64,000 nucleotides of DNA. It comes from Sanderia malayensis. Its lineage: Eukaryota > Cnidaria > Scyphozoa > Semaeostomeae > Pelagiidae. The DNA is taken from assembly GCA_013076295.1 (NCBI GenBank), contig RQOL01000772.1, positions 992,001-1,056,000 of the forward strand, in the 5' to 3' direction. The translations under genes were made by a program, and so were the position numbers. A model generated the notes under the pieces. That model saw only the letters and a list, made by a program, of their open reading frames with translations. It was not told the DNA's origin and made no database searches. Position 1 is the stretch's first letter. Each line of letters opens with the position of its first letter. Shown piece by piece: positions 37,001 through 48,014 of this stretch.

Positions 37001-40000
37001 CAAGGGGCTTTGAATACAATTGGAGAAGGAAACTTCTCTGCTTGCTTTAATGAAATTATTGTCCATCTCACCCAACACACTCCAAACCATTAAGCGATCT
37101 CAGCGATCTATAAGAGAGCAATTTGAAGTGACGCCCCTATTTTTAGAGCAGTCTACATGGAGTATCTTACCCGTAGTCTGACTCTCTGTGGAATAACGTC
37201 AGATATTTGACTATCCAAATTGTCCACGGCAAAATCATCGTTCTCTGAGATGGTCTGAAAAGAAGATGGAAGTGAACGTTGGTTGGGAAAATGTACGAAC
37301 AAAGAAAGACCAGAAGAAGAAGGACAAGAAAACAAAGATAAAGAAGAACAAGATGAAGTAAGACAAGAAGACGATGAACAAAATGAAGATAAAGAAGAAC
37401 AAGATGAAGAAAGTCAGATAAAAAAGAATAAGATGAAGACGAAGAAAGACAAGATAAAGAAGAATAAGATGAAGATGAAGATGATAAAGATGAAGATGAA
37501 GAACAGCTTTGAGCGCATGCACCAGATGAAGTGCCACAAAAAGAAGAACCAAATGAAGATTGCACCATATGAAGAAGCATGGGCTAAAGCAGAAAACAAA
37601 GAAGCACAAAATGTAGGAGCAAAAGTGGAGATACTGCATATGAAAGCATGAAATGAGATAACTGAATTGGCTGGGTTTGAAACTAACTTCATTATTAAAT
37701 AGCATACCGATTCAGTACTCTTTGTACCGCTGCTTGATTTTGAATGCCAACTATCTTCAGTCCGCGTCATCGTATCAACCGACACGTTGCTGAAAGAATG
37801 GACAATACAATACGAACGGTTTGGTACTGACAAAAGTAATAATGAGCAATAGCCATCGTAGCAATAGTCATCCAGTCATAATAACAGTAATAATAATAAT
37901 GATAATAATAATAATAGTAAAATACCTTTTCATTGTACCAGTTAATGTGCTTGTTTCTGTCTCAGCAGTACTGTGAATCAGCCCATTTTCATTCTCTTCA
38001 TCTACTTAGAAAAGGAGAAAAACAAAACAACGCTTAAAAATGGGCAAATGCAACAAAACTCAGATTAAATCCATAGCTGTCAACAATCATTGCATGCTGT
38101 ACAAAACACACAACTTTACGATAGATTATCATGGCTTTGAATTAAACTACGTTGGGAAACACGCGTTGTTTCAGTTAAAATATCACTGACCTGGAAACAC
38201 AAATTCGCTGGTAGACGACCCAGACATGTAGTAGGGCACGTTGTAGGCATTCGCGACCTCGTTTGGGGAATCAGTAATCGCGGGAGACGAAGGCACAGAG
38301 GATGTAGACGAGGTTGTGGAGCACGAGTCACCAGAATGTGACATGCTGCTGGGCGGGTAGTTCTCACTGAAGCCTCGAATGCGTGGGTCTATGGCGTGCA
38401 TTGCCAAGTCACCATGACTACGATTGGGAGCGAGTCCTTTGCGAGCGTGCAGATGTTTGTCGACTTGAAGCAGGATGCTTGATGGATCAGAGGCTGTTCG
38501 CTTCATGTTGGGCAGGGTGTAGAATCTGAAAGCTGTGCAATAAAGAAACATTGAGAAGCTATAGAATAAATATATGGTTATAGATGAAAAATAAATTGAG
38601 AAATATTGCATATTAGCTATGCAATACAGTAAGCACCCGCGTATAAGAACCAGTGAATTAAGAACCTTCCGGGCTGAAATCCTTGCTCAAAACAATAGAA
38701 AAGACAATTGACTATTGTATTTGAGCAATAGACTGGATGCAGAATTCACAGGTACTTATACGCGGGTGTTTACTGTAACGCGAGCTTGGGAAGAGAGAAG
38801 GCCTCTATATGGACGTAACAAACCATTGCCCGCGGATTCGTGCTTCAGGGTATCCTTGAAAACTTTCTCCAACTTCGGAGGCAGGCCGCAGGACGGAGGT
38901 GCTTTCCGGGAGCACTTCTTGTGACATTTGAACCTTGAAGAAAGATGACAAAAATATTCATCGAATCAATGGCTTAAGACTAGCAATACATGCTGATACA
39001 TACTAGCAGTATACTAGAAAGGATAAAACAGAAGTGTGTCACAATCGGTCTAAGTAAGAGAGAAGCACGAGGGAGCCTCATTGACGACGGACACCCATCA
39101 CTATAATATGCTATAGTTGGTTATGACTGAGGGAAAGGGATTGATTACTAATACAGTAAAATTCCGATAACTTGAGCCTCCAAGGGATCGATGAAAGAGT
39201 CAGCAAATGTTCGCATTGTAGAAAGTTAGAGAGTAGCTACTAGCAAAACCTTCATTCATCCAAGTTTTGGTTCGAGTTCGATTCGAGTTATAGGAAGTTG
39301 GAGTTATCGCCGGTTCGAGCTATTTGGATTTCATTGTATTTCAAACACTTTCCGGATAAAACTAAAGTTCCGCTGCAAAGAGGTTCACTTGTACTAGGCT
39401 AATAGCACAATTGCCATTCTGTGTGTTCTAAACATGGCATGGCATGATCAAAAAATTATCAGTCACTAACCCGCAATCTTTGCATTTGACTCCAACAAAC
39501 ATCATTCGATGGCAATACTCGCATGTCAGGGATATGAGGAAGGTTTTCGCAGAAAACATGTGCTTGATCGAATGTCCCATTCCAAAATGGAACAACCGAG
39601 TCGGTGTTCTCGGTGACTGGGAGAAAGCCGATTCTGGAAAAATAAAACAGTATTAACACATCATGCAGACTGAAAGTGAAAAATACACGCAAACTTGCAA
39701 TAATTTCCAAGCAGCAGGACCAAGTATCGAAGTACAAACAAGTTTCTTGATGTCATCTTGTAAATTTGTTTCATTCAATTTTAGTTGGCTTGAATTAGCT
39801 TTAGTATAGCTATTGTATAAAACAGCCAACTTTAAATAAAGTATAAAAAAAATAAATCGATAAAAAGACAAAAGGTCATGGATTCAGGTCATGAGGTCGA
39901 GCTCCTCACGGATCAACTGCTCATAGGTTCAATTCTGCTGTAACCCTCATATCCTATCAAACTATAATAAGCGAACAAAAAATACAAATTGACAACTTAC

Positions 40001-43000
40001 GATGCGAAACATCCGAATCGGTTGTGCCAGACTCAGAACCGTTCATGTTGGTCACTGTCAGATTGAGAGGTCTCGGTCTGGTACCATGACCTTTTGTGGG
40101 CGATATGGCGTGGCCACTACCGCTACTACTTCCGCTATCGAGGTGAATTCGTCGACCTGGTGGACAAAGTGAAGAGAATTAACACAAAGAGAATTAAGGA
40201 GTGACGATGAAGCCCTTTTTTGGCGCTGCTCAGCTCAGTGGGTTACATGACGCGGTCTGCCAATCGCTTCCCTTGCGCCATCCTTACCGCTCGATGAATA
40301 ATTATCATAAATTATCATGCCTTATCATAAATTATCACCAATTATTACCTTTATTAATTATTAGCGGGGGGGGGATAAAATTAACATATGCCAGCTGGCT
40401 TGTAGTGGAGCCTTGATATAAGAGCCCCCTCCAGTATAACGATAGAAGTTTAACATTGGTTTCCTTGAAATGCTTCGCAAGTTCAACAAGCCCATGAAAT
40501 TCTTCCTCCCTCCCATGTCTCCATACGCATGAGGTAACAAATTGGATAGAAGATCGCCACTCACCAACATTGGCATCATCTGATCTGCTTCTCGTTATCG
40601 ATGAGGAGTACTTGTGTTCGATTGTCGGACTGGGCGGAATCGAACGTGTCGTTAGTCTGACGGAATGCGGCAGACTAAGCGATTTACTTTCCGCTGCAAC
40701 GGGTCCGTCGCGCGCATCGTGGTACGAAATAGTGGGAGGAAGAGAATCATCAACGTACAGTTTGTCCCAGGACTCCCAGACGAAGTCGCTTGCCTTGTCA
40801 CCATTTCGCAAACGATCTGCAAAGCAAATGGTTTCAATTTTCAGGCTCAGAAAACTAGCCTACTCCATATATCAAGATGTCTTAGATCATTTCTTTCGCC
40901 CTTAACTTCAACTAAATTTATGTTTGATTAACCCTTAATAACCTGATAGTTGAACATATTTCAAGCTTCACTGGGTTTGTGTATATTATTAATGGCTCAA
41001 TTAATGCACTTGCTAACTTAGAACACATAGCTCTTCTCCCATAACATTGCTGCAGTTTGTAAAGAGTAGAGTTGAACTTGCGATAAAACTTTCACCCAGG
41101 TGATAACCGCCACGTCAAAACTCACGCCACATGAGGAATAACATCGAGAAAAAGATTTCTATAGAGTTAGATAGTGGACATAATACCGCATTCAACTCAA
41201 TGTCGCATTCGCGTATGAATCGCATTCACGGAGACACTATTATGTCCACAATCTAACTCTATAGATATTGGCCTGAGAAAGAAGCAACTACCTGAATACG
41301 TTCGCAGAATTCTCAACGCTGACGTCAGTCGCTTGATCTCGTGAGATTGGCTATCGGACATAAACGTGTCGTCATCATTTGAAGAAGAGCTGAAGAGGCG
41401 ACGGAGTCGTTCGTCGGACATGGCACACAGCTCCTGTATGTTATGACAGGATTCGGCGACATTCTGCAAAATCAAACAGCCAAAATCATGTCAAAATCAA
41501 TTCAGAACAAAATCAATTGAAAATGCGAATGGGGGCGAGTGGGGGCGACTTGACTCAGAAGCACTGACTGGACTATAGAATGCTGAGGCAAGTTGATCAG
41601 CTACCATATCAATATACATTCAACTCTGTTTAATTCGAACACCCTGGTAAAACGTGAAAATGTTCGAATTACAAAAAGTTTGAATTATAGAGGTTCGTTT
41701 TATAAGAGTTGGTTCATTAATGATCCTTGAAGGGACAGATAATTTTGTTCGAATTAGATAGAGTTCGAATTACACGAGTTCGAACTAGGCAGATTTGACT
41801 GTACAAGGTAACGCTGATATCAGCTAATGCTAAAGACAATGCATTACGGTGAATATAACACTGTTGAATGGCTCTATTATAATCACAGCTTCAAACTTAA
41901 TATGAATACAACAATGGCTGCACTGTTAAATTTATCTATGCAGTAATGCCTCCATTAATTATAATGGTGGCTCCATTGTTCAATGGCTCCCAATGCGTCT
42001 GGGCTGAATTAATATTCTCTTGTGCTCAAGTATTAAGGATAAATGGAGTTTCATTAACAACTGTTCACCACAACATGAAAATGTGGTGTAGAAGTTGAAT
42101 AGAGGAGACTAAATCTAGCAAAGAACTATGCAAAAAAAACTTTCCAGACACTTCTCAATAAACAATGACACAAAACTCCAGAAAATAGCAATAGTCCTTG
42201 TTTGTCATTTTTGGAAAACTAGGACACTGGAAGAGGGACGATGAAAGAGGGGCAATAAAAGAGGGGCAATGAAGAGGGATAATGAAAGAGGGACAATGAA
42301 AGAGGGACAATAAAAAAGGGATGATGAAAGAGGGGCAATAAAAGAGGGGCAATAAAAGAGGGGCAATGAAGAGGGACAATGAAGAGGGATAATGAAAGAG
42401 GGACAATGAAAGAGGGACAATAAAAAAGGGATAATGAAAGAGGGACGATGAAAGAGGGACAATGAAGAGGGACAATGAAGAGCAACAATGAAAGGGGGAC
42501 GATGAACATTTCAAAATGCACTGGCTTACTTTAACTGTTGGATCTTCAATGTCTACAACATATAGGAACTGGTCAAGCTTCGGGTATTGTGTAACTTCAG
42601 CCGAGGCCTGCAATAGGACATTTTGGTTCTTGTATATCGTTGACAATTGCCTTGAGAATAATTTCATCAGCTTTCCCTGGTATCAAACAAAGACATGAAT
42701 CATTTATCAAATAAATCAGCGATACTAATACACCTTGCAATAACGGTGTTGAAAAATATCACTTTACCATGAGGTGCATAGCTGTCACAAGTTTTCTTAG
42801 CATTACCCCCTTTTGCTGTGCAATACTATATAACAATTCATGACATAATACAAAGCTTTATCAGGGGGAATACAAAATTATTTCAGTCACATGTGGGACA
42901 TTAATGATCATAGATGAAGATTCTACATCTAACCTCCTGCATTGCTGCAAACTCAATAAAGTCACATTGATTTATGGTATCTTTAGGGATGGATTAATTA

Positions 43001-43816
43001 TAAATCAACTTCCTTAATTATGTGTACCTAAGTAGGTTGATTTTTGAAGTATCAGCTTACACTCCACGAGTAAGCTGATACTCCAAATGACCACCCAAAA
43101 TTTGATCAAACATTCTTCCGAATATGACTTCAATAAGAGCCCCCGGCGGTTATCGCAATACCAAGTTTCCGCAAAAGGCGTTCATAAAAGGAGGTCCGCA
43201 CACGAGTGTGGCATTCATTATATTTTTAATTGGAACCAGGGGGCGTTTATTCGCAGGGGGCGTAAACTTCAACCGTCGTGATAAAAAACAAAAGAAACCA
43301 ATAGGAGAAGCTTCAACCAGTTTGCACGTAAACTGGCTAGGTAATTCCTGATTTGGGGATTACATTATCACTTTCTATACTCCTTTAACACCTGCAAACC
43401 AATTCCTTCCCAGTTTCGATATTAGCAGAAGACCAAAGAACACTTCAGCGGACACCTCCCGAAGGGCTCCCGAAATAATGGCGTGTACAAAATGCTTTCA
43501 ATGATTTTTGTAGCAACATTTGCTCAACAATGCGATCAAGAATAAGTTATTTTCCCAATTCCGGAGCTCAAATTTCAGAACAGAATCGAGTTGAAACGAT
43601 GCCGCAAATGTGTACATTGCTTCCTCCCCTTTCACCATGAAATGATAAACGTTGTATATTTTTAAATACCTCTACTGTTTTGATTTCTTGCTGAATAAGG
43701 TCGGAAGTTGAAGAGTTTTCTTTACGCAGACCTTCAAGAGTTGTTATGGATATATCGACCATTCTTTGCAGGACAATTAAATCCTGCAAAACGGATTCAG
43801 AAGTTGTTGAAGCCAT
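31089..43816 (-). CDS. KSR: Kinase suppressor of Ras (KSR), complete 20-exon gene
   Basis: Exons, 5' to 3': 43670-43816, 42530-42676, 41292-41463, 40565-40816, 40001-40156, 39471-39633, 38824-38933, 38191-38532, 37926-38004, 37708-37789, 37171-37254, 36557-36607, 35916-36010, 35212-35296, 34913-35001, 34587-34683, 34070-34206, 33164-33295, 31714-31843, 31089-31250. All borders are GT..AG, all phases agree, and the total of 2,712 nt encodes 903 residues. Domains: CA1 coiled-coil/SAM ([19 protein letters not shown]), Ser/Thr-rich linker, C1 zinc finger at about 312-360 ([25 protein letters not shown]), ERK-docking FVFP at 493-496, and kinase domain from about 611 with GKGRMG (618-623), VAVK (Lys637), HKD (729-731), DFG (748-750) and APE. 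KSR scaffolds RAF, MEK and ERK. Unlike mammalian KSR it keeps the ATP-site lysine. Confidence 0.96.
31474..31562. repeat. GGGTCAA microsatellite in KSR last intron
   Basis: Tandem 7-bp GGGTCAA units interrupted by AGAACAG, in the intron between KSR exons 19 and 20. Confidence 0.85.
32038..32112. repeat. 33-bp tandem duplication in KSR intron 18
   Basis: The unit beginning ATTGTTCGAACAAAATAGG occurs twice exactly, with a partial third copy. Confidence 0.8.
33462..33898. repeat. 22-bp minisatellite (about 20 copies) in KSR intron 17
   Basis: Consensus TCAATGATCCCAATCACTTC plus AA, repeated about 20 times with near-perfect identity. The main variant is CATTTC for CACTTC, recurring at intervals and suggesting higher-order duplication. 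The array fills most of the intron between the exons encoding the DFG and APE parts of the kinase domain. Confidence 0.95.
34362..34565. mobile_element. hAT-type MITE in KSR intron 16 (204 bp)
   Basis: Inverted ends CAGTGGCGTAGCTA and TAGCTACGCCACTG, flanked by the exact 8-bp duplication GGGTACAT (34354-34361 and 34566-34573). Eight-base target duplications and CAGTGG.. ends are typical of hAT transposons. No coding capacity. Confidence 0.92.
34727..34866. repeat. 48-bp tandem repeat in KSR intron 15
   Basis: About 2.7 copies of a 48-bp unit, itself built of two related halves around ACTG(C/T)ATCATGCA. It ends 46 bp from exon 15. Confidence 0.9.
35695..35849. repeat. 23-bp tandem repeat in KSR intron 13
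   Basis: About 6-7 copies of ATGATAGATACAGTGAGTAG plus AGG, the central ones identical. It creates overlapping spurious open frames on the minus strand. Confidence 0.92.
36177..36328. mobile_element. MITE, Tc1/mariner-like family C, diverged copy (152 bp)
   Basis: Same interior as the element at 38625-38777 (ATTAAGAACCTTCC.GGCTGAAATC, then ACAATAGA..AGACAATAGACCATTGTATTTG). Its ends (AAGCACCCATATATAAGAACC and inverted ACACCCGGGTATAAGAACC) are more mutated. It lies in KSR intron 12. Confidence 0.85.
37283..37505. repeat. Purine-rich GAA/GAT low-complexity tract in KSR intron 10
   Basis: Long run of A/G with AAGAACAAGATGAAG-like units on the plus strand, beginning about 30 bp from exon 11. 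The plus-strand open frame through it is a low-complexity artefact. Confidence 0.85.
38625..38777. mobile_element. MITE, Tc1/mariner-like family C, well-preserved copy (153 bp)
   Basis: Terminal inverted repeats of about 27 bp: TACAGTAAGCACCCGCGTAT.. and, inverted, TACAGTAAACACCCGCGTAT.., with the TA target at each end. It is in KSR intron 7, 47 bp from exon 7. The copy at 36177-36328 is the same family. Confidence 0.92.
39152..39338. mobile_element. MITE, pogo/Tc1-like family D (187 bp)
   Basis: Ends TACAGTAAAATTCCGATAAC and, inverted, TACAATGAAATCCAAATAGC at TA sites. The interior has TTCGAGTT-type repeats that recall family A. It lies in KSR intron 6. Confidence 0.75.
41158..41265. repeat. 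28-bp-arm inverted repeat in KSR intron 3
   Basis: Left arm 41158-41185 (starting TCTATAGAGTTAGAT) and right arm 41238-41265 are near-perfect reverse complements around a 52-nt spacer. The right arm ends 27 bp from exon 3. It is probably a small inverted-repeat element. Confidence 0.9.
41615..41803. mobile_element. MITE, pogo/Tc1-like family A, second copy (189 bp)
   Basis: Ends TACATTCAACTCTGTTTAAT and, inverted, TACAGTCAAATCTGCCTAGT; the interior has TGTTCGAATTACAAAAAGTT, GATCCTTGAAGGG and TTCGAATTAGATAGAGTTCG, shared with 22725-22997. It lies in KSR intron 2. Confidence 0.82.
42226..42508. repeat. GA-rich minisatellite beside KSR exon 2
   Basis: Variable tandem array of AATGAAAGAGGGAC / AATAAAAGAGGGGC / AATGAAGAGGGAC units, about 20 copies, ending about 20 bp before the exon 2 donor site. 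It yields long spurious minus-strand frames made of [13 protein letters not shown] repeats. Confidence 0.93.
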
Positions 43817-44282
43817 GATGATAAACGATTTCTCACTGCAACCTGTGGGTATCAAAAACGCTTTCCGATGAGATAAAATTGATCTTCTTTTTAAAGTCCT
43901 TTTCTGCTGCTATCACATCAAATTATAATAATCAGCATGAATTTTAGTGATTTTCACGAGGCTTACTGTAACCTTCTAAGCTATAAAGCTGGTATAATAT
44001 TTCGCCTTCCAGACATCCAATTTGCGAGCTGTTGAGCTGAAATTTTGAGCAATAGGGCCTAACGCTTACAAATACTCACAGTCAAAAACACTGGAAGTTA
44101 GCTTTCTTGAAACTTCACCATCTCAATATAGCAAGAACCAGTCATCCAACAGCACGAAAATAAGCGTGAGTCTCGATACATGAATCCGACAAATTAGGTG
44201 AAGCAAATAAGATATTGTTGGTAAATTGTTTTCCTTCAAACCTCAAAACACAGTCAATCTGATTTCAGTTTACAACAGCCCG
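43817..44282. promoter_or_regulatory. KSR upstream region
   Basis: Sequence immediately upstream of the KSR start codon, expected to contain its promoter and 5' UTR. No specific motif identified. Confidence 0.4.
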
Positions 44283-44523
44283 CTCTTACTAAAGTACGGA
44301 ACGCGAAACGAAACGAGAAACGGAATATGGGGCGGAACCACTGATCCATAAGGAAGTTGGAAAACAGGCTCGGTTTGTATTACGGTAATCGTTCCTTATT
44401 TTAGCAATCGGTTATGTCGTTGGTTACGTTATCGTTTCGCATTTTAGCAATCCGTTTCGTTCCATTCCGCCCCAAATCCCGTTTCTCGTTTCGTTTGGCG
44501 TTCCGTACTTTAGTGGGAGCCTT
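44283..44523. mobile_element. Inverted-repeat transposon (241 bp) with 8-bp duplication
   Basis: About 55-bp inverted ends (TACTAAAGTACGGAACGCGA.. and, inverted, CACTAAAGTACGGAACGCCA..) rich in GAAACGAAACG. The element is bordered by the direct repeat ACAGCCCG (44275-44282 and 44524-44531). The 8-bp duplication suggests a hAT-type origin. Confidence 0.82.
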
Positions 44524-45753
44524 ACAGCCCGGTGTAATTGTGTTGTGTCTTGCCAACAGGGAAGCGAGGAAGTATTTTCTCTTTCCTTCCCCCCGACGAC
44601 GTCCCACCCCCGACAGTTTTCCAGCTCAAATTTGAAGTCTCTTTTTATGAATACACGCATTTTTTTAAAAAAAACCTCTATAAGAAACCGACCCCTAAGA
44701 TACAAAAAATTTAGAAACCATGGTACTACTTTCCGTCAAGCTTACGAAACCGTGTCACCTGGTACAACAGGCAAATGGGGCAGTTTTTATTGTATTTTGA
44801 AGGCGGCAGTGATGATTATTTTAAATACGAAGACTTAGATGGAATTGAAACACGGCATACATGGAGTTGACAATTGTCTTCTTACTTTATATATTTGCTT
44901 TTGCATTGAATTGTGATGTCTCTTTGCGTTTCCTACCCATTTGCACTTCCAAATTTAAGAATATTTCAAGAAACTTTCGGTACTAAAATGGCCATAAGGA
45001 CATAAATCCACCACTTCGGAGATCAGTTTCTCATGAAAAATGCGTTTACTATGTCGTAAACATAGAATTAAGGAGACCTCTTAATTCTATGGTTGTAAAT
45101 GACATGATGAAAATATGGTCGGAAATTATATATACAACTGCATTCATATTTTAGACTGGATGGGCTACTTTTGTTGACTGCTACACAAAACTTCTTGAGA
45201 ACTTCCTGATATTCCAAAGTTTCCTCGATTAAACGTTTATTAAGCGTTCATTATTCTCGGCACTTTTAGAGGGGGCGCCTAATCGAGGGGGGCCATTATT
45301 CGAGGGGGGGGCGTTTATTAGAAAGTACAAGATCACAGGCTCTGTTATTGGGTCCAGAAAAAAAGAAAATGGTTAGTTGAGCCTTGCTTTATCGAGCAAC
45401 AACGTAGAAAATGAAAGTCGCCATGGTTTTGCACAAAGAGGGGGCGTTTAATCGAGGGGGCGTTTATGGCAAAAGTTGGTAGCACAAGGGGGCGTTTATT
45501 CAAGGGGGGCTTCTAATCGAGGAAATACGGTACGTACGGTGCGGTTTTGAGCAAGCTCGAGTTTGGCGGGGATAAAGCTATGCAGTATACGCGCATGCGT
45601 ATGCAAGGTATTTATATTTAGCGTGGCATTTGATAAGCTTTGATTTATGCTTCCATAGTCATGCTTCCAATGTTATTAATTAACAAATTAAATTATCACA
45701 CTAACCAGCTGTGTCATTTAACGGGGCGTTAAATTGTCATTTTTCATTTATTC
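44524..45753. other. Upstream region of TLCD3 with repeats
   Basis: Contains a short inverted repeat at 45061-45091 (CATAGAATTAAG / CTTAATTCTATG) and the family B element at 45209-45532. No coding exon was recognised. Confidence 0.5.
45209..45532. mobile_element. MITE family B relative, diverged (about 324 bp)
   Basis: The right end reads inverted as TACCGTATTTCCTCGATTAG and stops at a TA; the left end has TTTCCTCGATTAAACG but has lost the CAGTA tip. The interior is full of GAGGGGGGC and GGGGGCGTTTATT repeats, as in 27520-27666. Confidence 0.7.
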
Positions 45754-47443
45754 ATGTTCTTGATGGGTACGACAGACCTTACCTTGGATATGGATGAAGA
45801 CGCACGGGGGAGCAAATTATTTTCATCATGTCTGATAAAAATATCACTGAGTCTTGCTGGTATGGTTGCTTTTCCTCTCATGCACTTACTTTTTCGACGA
45901 ATGCTAGCCCATTCCTGGCCATGGATGTCAGGTGGGACGAAATTTCGCATCAGTACACGGTAAATGTTTAATGTTAATGCAATAAAGACAACCCTACCTT
46001 CTTTTCTTTATGAGATTAGATTATAAGAAATATGACTGACTCCTACTCTATTGATGCTAATATTACAACCTGCAGAAACTCCCTGCAAATTTCTTGACCT
46101 GGTATGGTCCATAGAATACCACTAACTGTATGGCATGGTAACTGTATGGTTGTCTCTTTGTTGAAGATTGGTATCAGCATTGCAATCTTTGTTAGCCGTA
46201 TGCATTGGCATACACACAATAATTGTATGCAGCACAAACATCATGAAGGAAGAAAACCCTTGGTTGCATGCTTACATTTGGTTTGGAGTTTCATACTTCC
46301 CATACGATATTATTGTGATGTATGTGGGCTACCGCCATGCAAACGGCTTTATTCACGACAAAGAAAAGACACTTATGGCCATGCATATTAAATCTTTTTG
46401 GAGATTCTTCCGAAAGGAAAGTGTCATTGTTCTTCATCACATGGTTTTCGTACTCGCCGGCTTCCCAGCCATTGTGGTAAACACATTTTATTGTTTTCTA
46501 TATTTGTATGTATTCATTCGGGCATGCAGCTTAATCAACTAAAAAATAATATTTTTTGCAGCTTCTGGTTTTTCTTTACCCTTTTATACTTGTTTTCAGT
46601 TTCAAAATGATTAATTTGTATTTACCTTTCTGCATTGCTTGTTTATTTTTGGTAATTTAATATAGTTTTTGCAGTTTTATACCAAAAGGCTTGGGGATTT
46701 CTTTGTTGGTTGCTTTTTTCTGGCAGAGATAAGCACACCATTCTATTCATTAAGAGGAATCCTACGAGAGGTTAGTAAAACAATACCATTGTCCTTTCTT
46801 TTGTTCATTCTATTGTTAAAAAGACAAAGGAACCTCCATACAACAGACCCCATTAGGACAAATTTTTGGTCCATTTTTCAGCATTACCTGTTGTAAATCT
46901 GTTATATATGCAAAGAGGTGAAAATAGATACTATACATACTATGCAAATATACAATACAAACTATACCTACTATACAATACAAACTATACCTACTATACA
47001 TACTATACCTACTATACAAACATACTATACATACTATAAATTAGATAACCATTAATGTGATGATCTAATTTATTTTACCACTAATCTCTTCTCTAACACG
47101 GCAGATTGATGTGAAGAGTGGACGTATCTTCCAAGCCAATGGCATCACATTCATGGTAACATTTTTCATTGGTCGCCTGTTGTCCATACCTTACATGTTT
47201 TGGAGATATTCGCAGTATGCCGGTATATCTTTGTTGCAAGTACCATTCAAAATACCAATAAAATGTACCATTGCCTCAGCACTGTTCCTCTGTTTGCAAT
47301 TCCACTGGTTCATTTTGATATGCAAGGGTTTCTGCAGGTACTTGAGTTCAAAGCAGAGAATTAAACCAGATTCAAATCGTAGCATAAGTTCAAGTAATGG
47401 ATCTGGGGTAAATGGAGTTCAAATGGTGAAAAAGCAGACATGA
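45754..47443 (+). CDS. TLCD3: TLC-domain protein TLCD3 (FAM57) type
   Basis: Four exons: 45754-45959, 46167-46476, 46675-46770, 47105-47443; 951 nt, 316 residues, phases 2, 0 and 0. The membrane-embedded TLC domain covers most of the protein. Characteristic blocks shared with vertebrate TLCD3A/B: ISTRLVSALQSLLAVCIG across the first splice, YDIIVMY, VLHHMVFVLAGFPA, LGDFFVGCFFLAEISTPFYSL and GISLLQVPFKIP. TLC-domain proteins act in membrane lipid biology; TLCD3B has been linked to ceramide metabolism, but catalytic activity in this subgroup is uncertain. The ATG used follows a GTTCATTTATTC leader; the first exon is an in-frame fit to the family's N-terminal membrane segment. The exon 2 acceptor (TTGAAG) is weak but is the only one preserving the frame. 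Confidence 0.92.
46920..47042. repeat. ACTATACCT simple repeat in TLCD3 intron 3
   Basis: Imperfect tandem ACTATAC(C/A)T units with interruptions, in the intron before the last exon. Confidence 0.85.
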
Positions 47444-47549
47444 TAGAACAAATTGAGTATTTTTGAAATTATTTTTGAGTTAAAAATTTTTGAAATAAGT
47501 TGATATTGAATATAAAAATGAATAATTTTGTGTGGTGTGTATGTTCCCT

Positions 47550-47555
47550 AATAAA
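47550..47555 (+). terminator. Poly(A) signal of TLCD3
   Basis: AATAAA about 107 nt after the stop codon, followed by AT/T-rich sequence. Confidence 0.55.
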
Positions 47556-48014
47556 AATCTCTAATTTATTGTCTTGTTTATTAAGAATCTGTTTCATTAT
47601 ATTTGAAATACAACATCATGTAAAAGTTACATTTATATAGATGCTATTTATTATCAATAAACCTTGGCAAATGAAATGCACGGCCTCTCCAATGATTCTG
47701 GTTTTCCATAATTTATTAAAAAAACGTTATTAATATTTCTTGAAGAAACCTTCAATATATTTCTTCAATTGTCTCTCATCTCACTGAATGTAATAACATT
47801 ATGGTCAATAAAATAATAACAGCTGGCAGACAATTCCATCAAAATAACGTCTCTCGTAGCCCAGGAAAAGTAATTGCACTCTTTCAGTTCTTTGCATTGC
47901 CATTAACGAGTCCACAAAATCCTTACTTCATGGGTTGCCTCTGGAAGATACTGGCCTTCAAGCCAAGGTTTTGCAAAATTCAAGCAAAAATTGATGATTT
48001 GACCAGGAAAACAA
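47556..48014. other. Convergent 3' region of TLCD3 and CASTOR
   Basis: AT-rich; a TTTATT near 47646 reads as AATAAA on the minus strand and could end the CASTOR transcript. No other feature seen. Confidence 0.45.

Noticed and set aside
37283..37651. Plus-strand Lys/Glu/Asp-rich frame
   Set aside because: Purine-rich low-complexity DNA in a KSR intron on the opposite strand, with no conserved domain.
42155..42667. Long minus-strand frames with [13 protein letters not shown] repeats
   Set aside because: They are translations of a GA-rich minisatellite in KSR intron 2 in several frames. Only the KSR exon 42530-42676 is real coding sequence.
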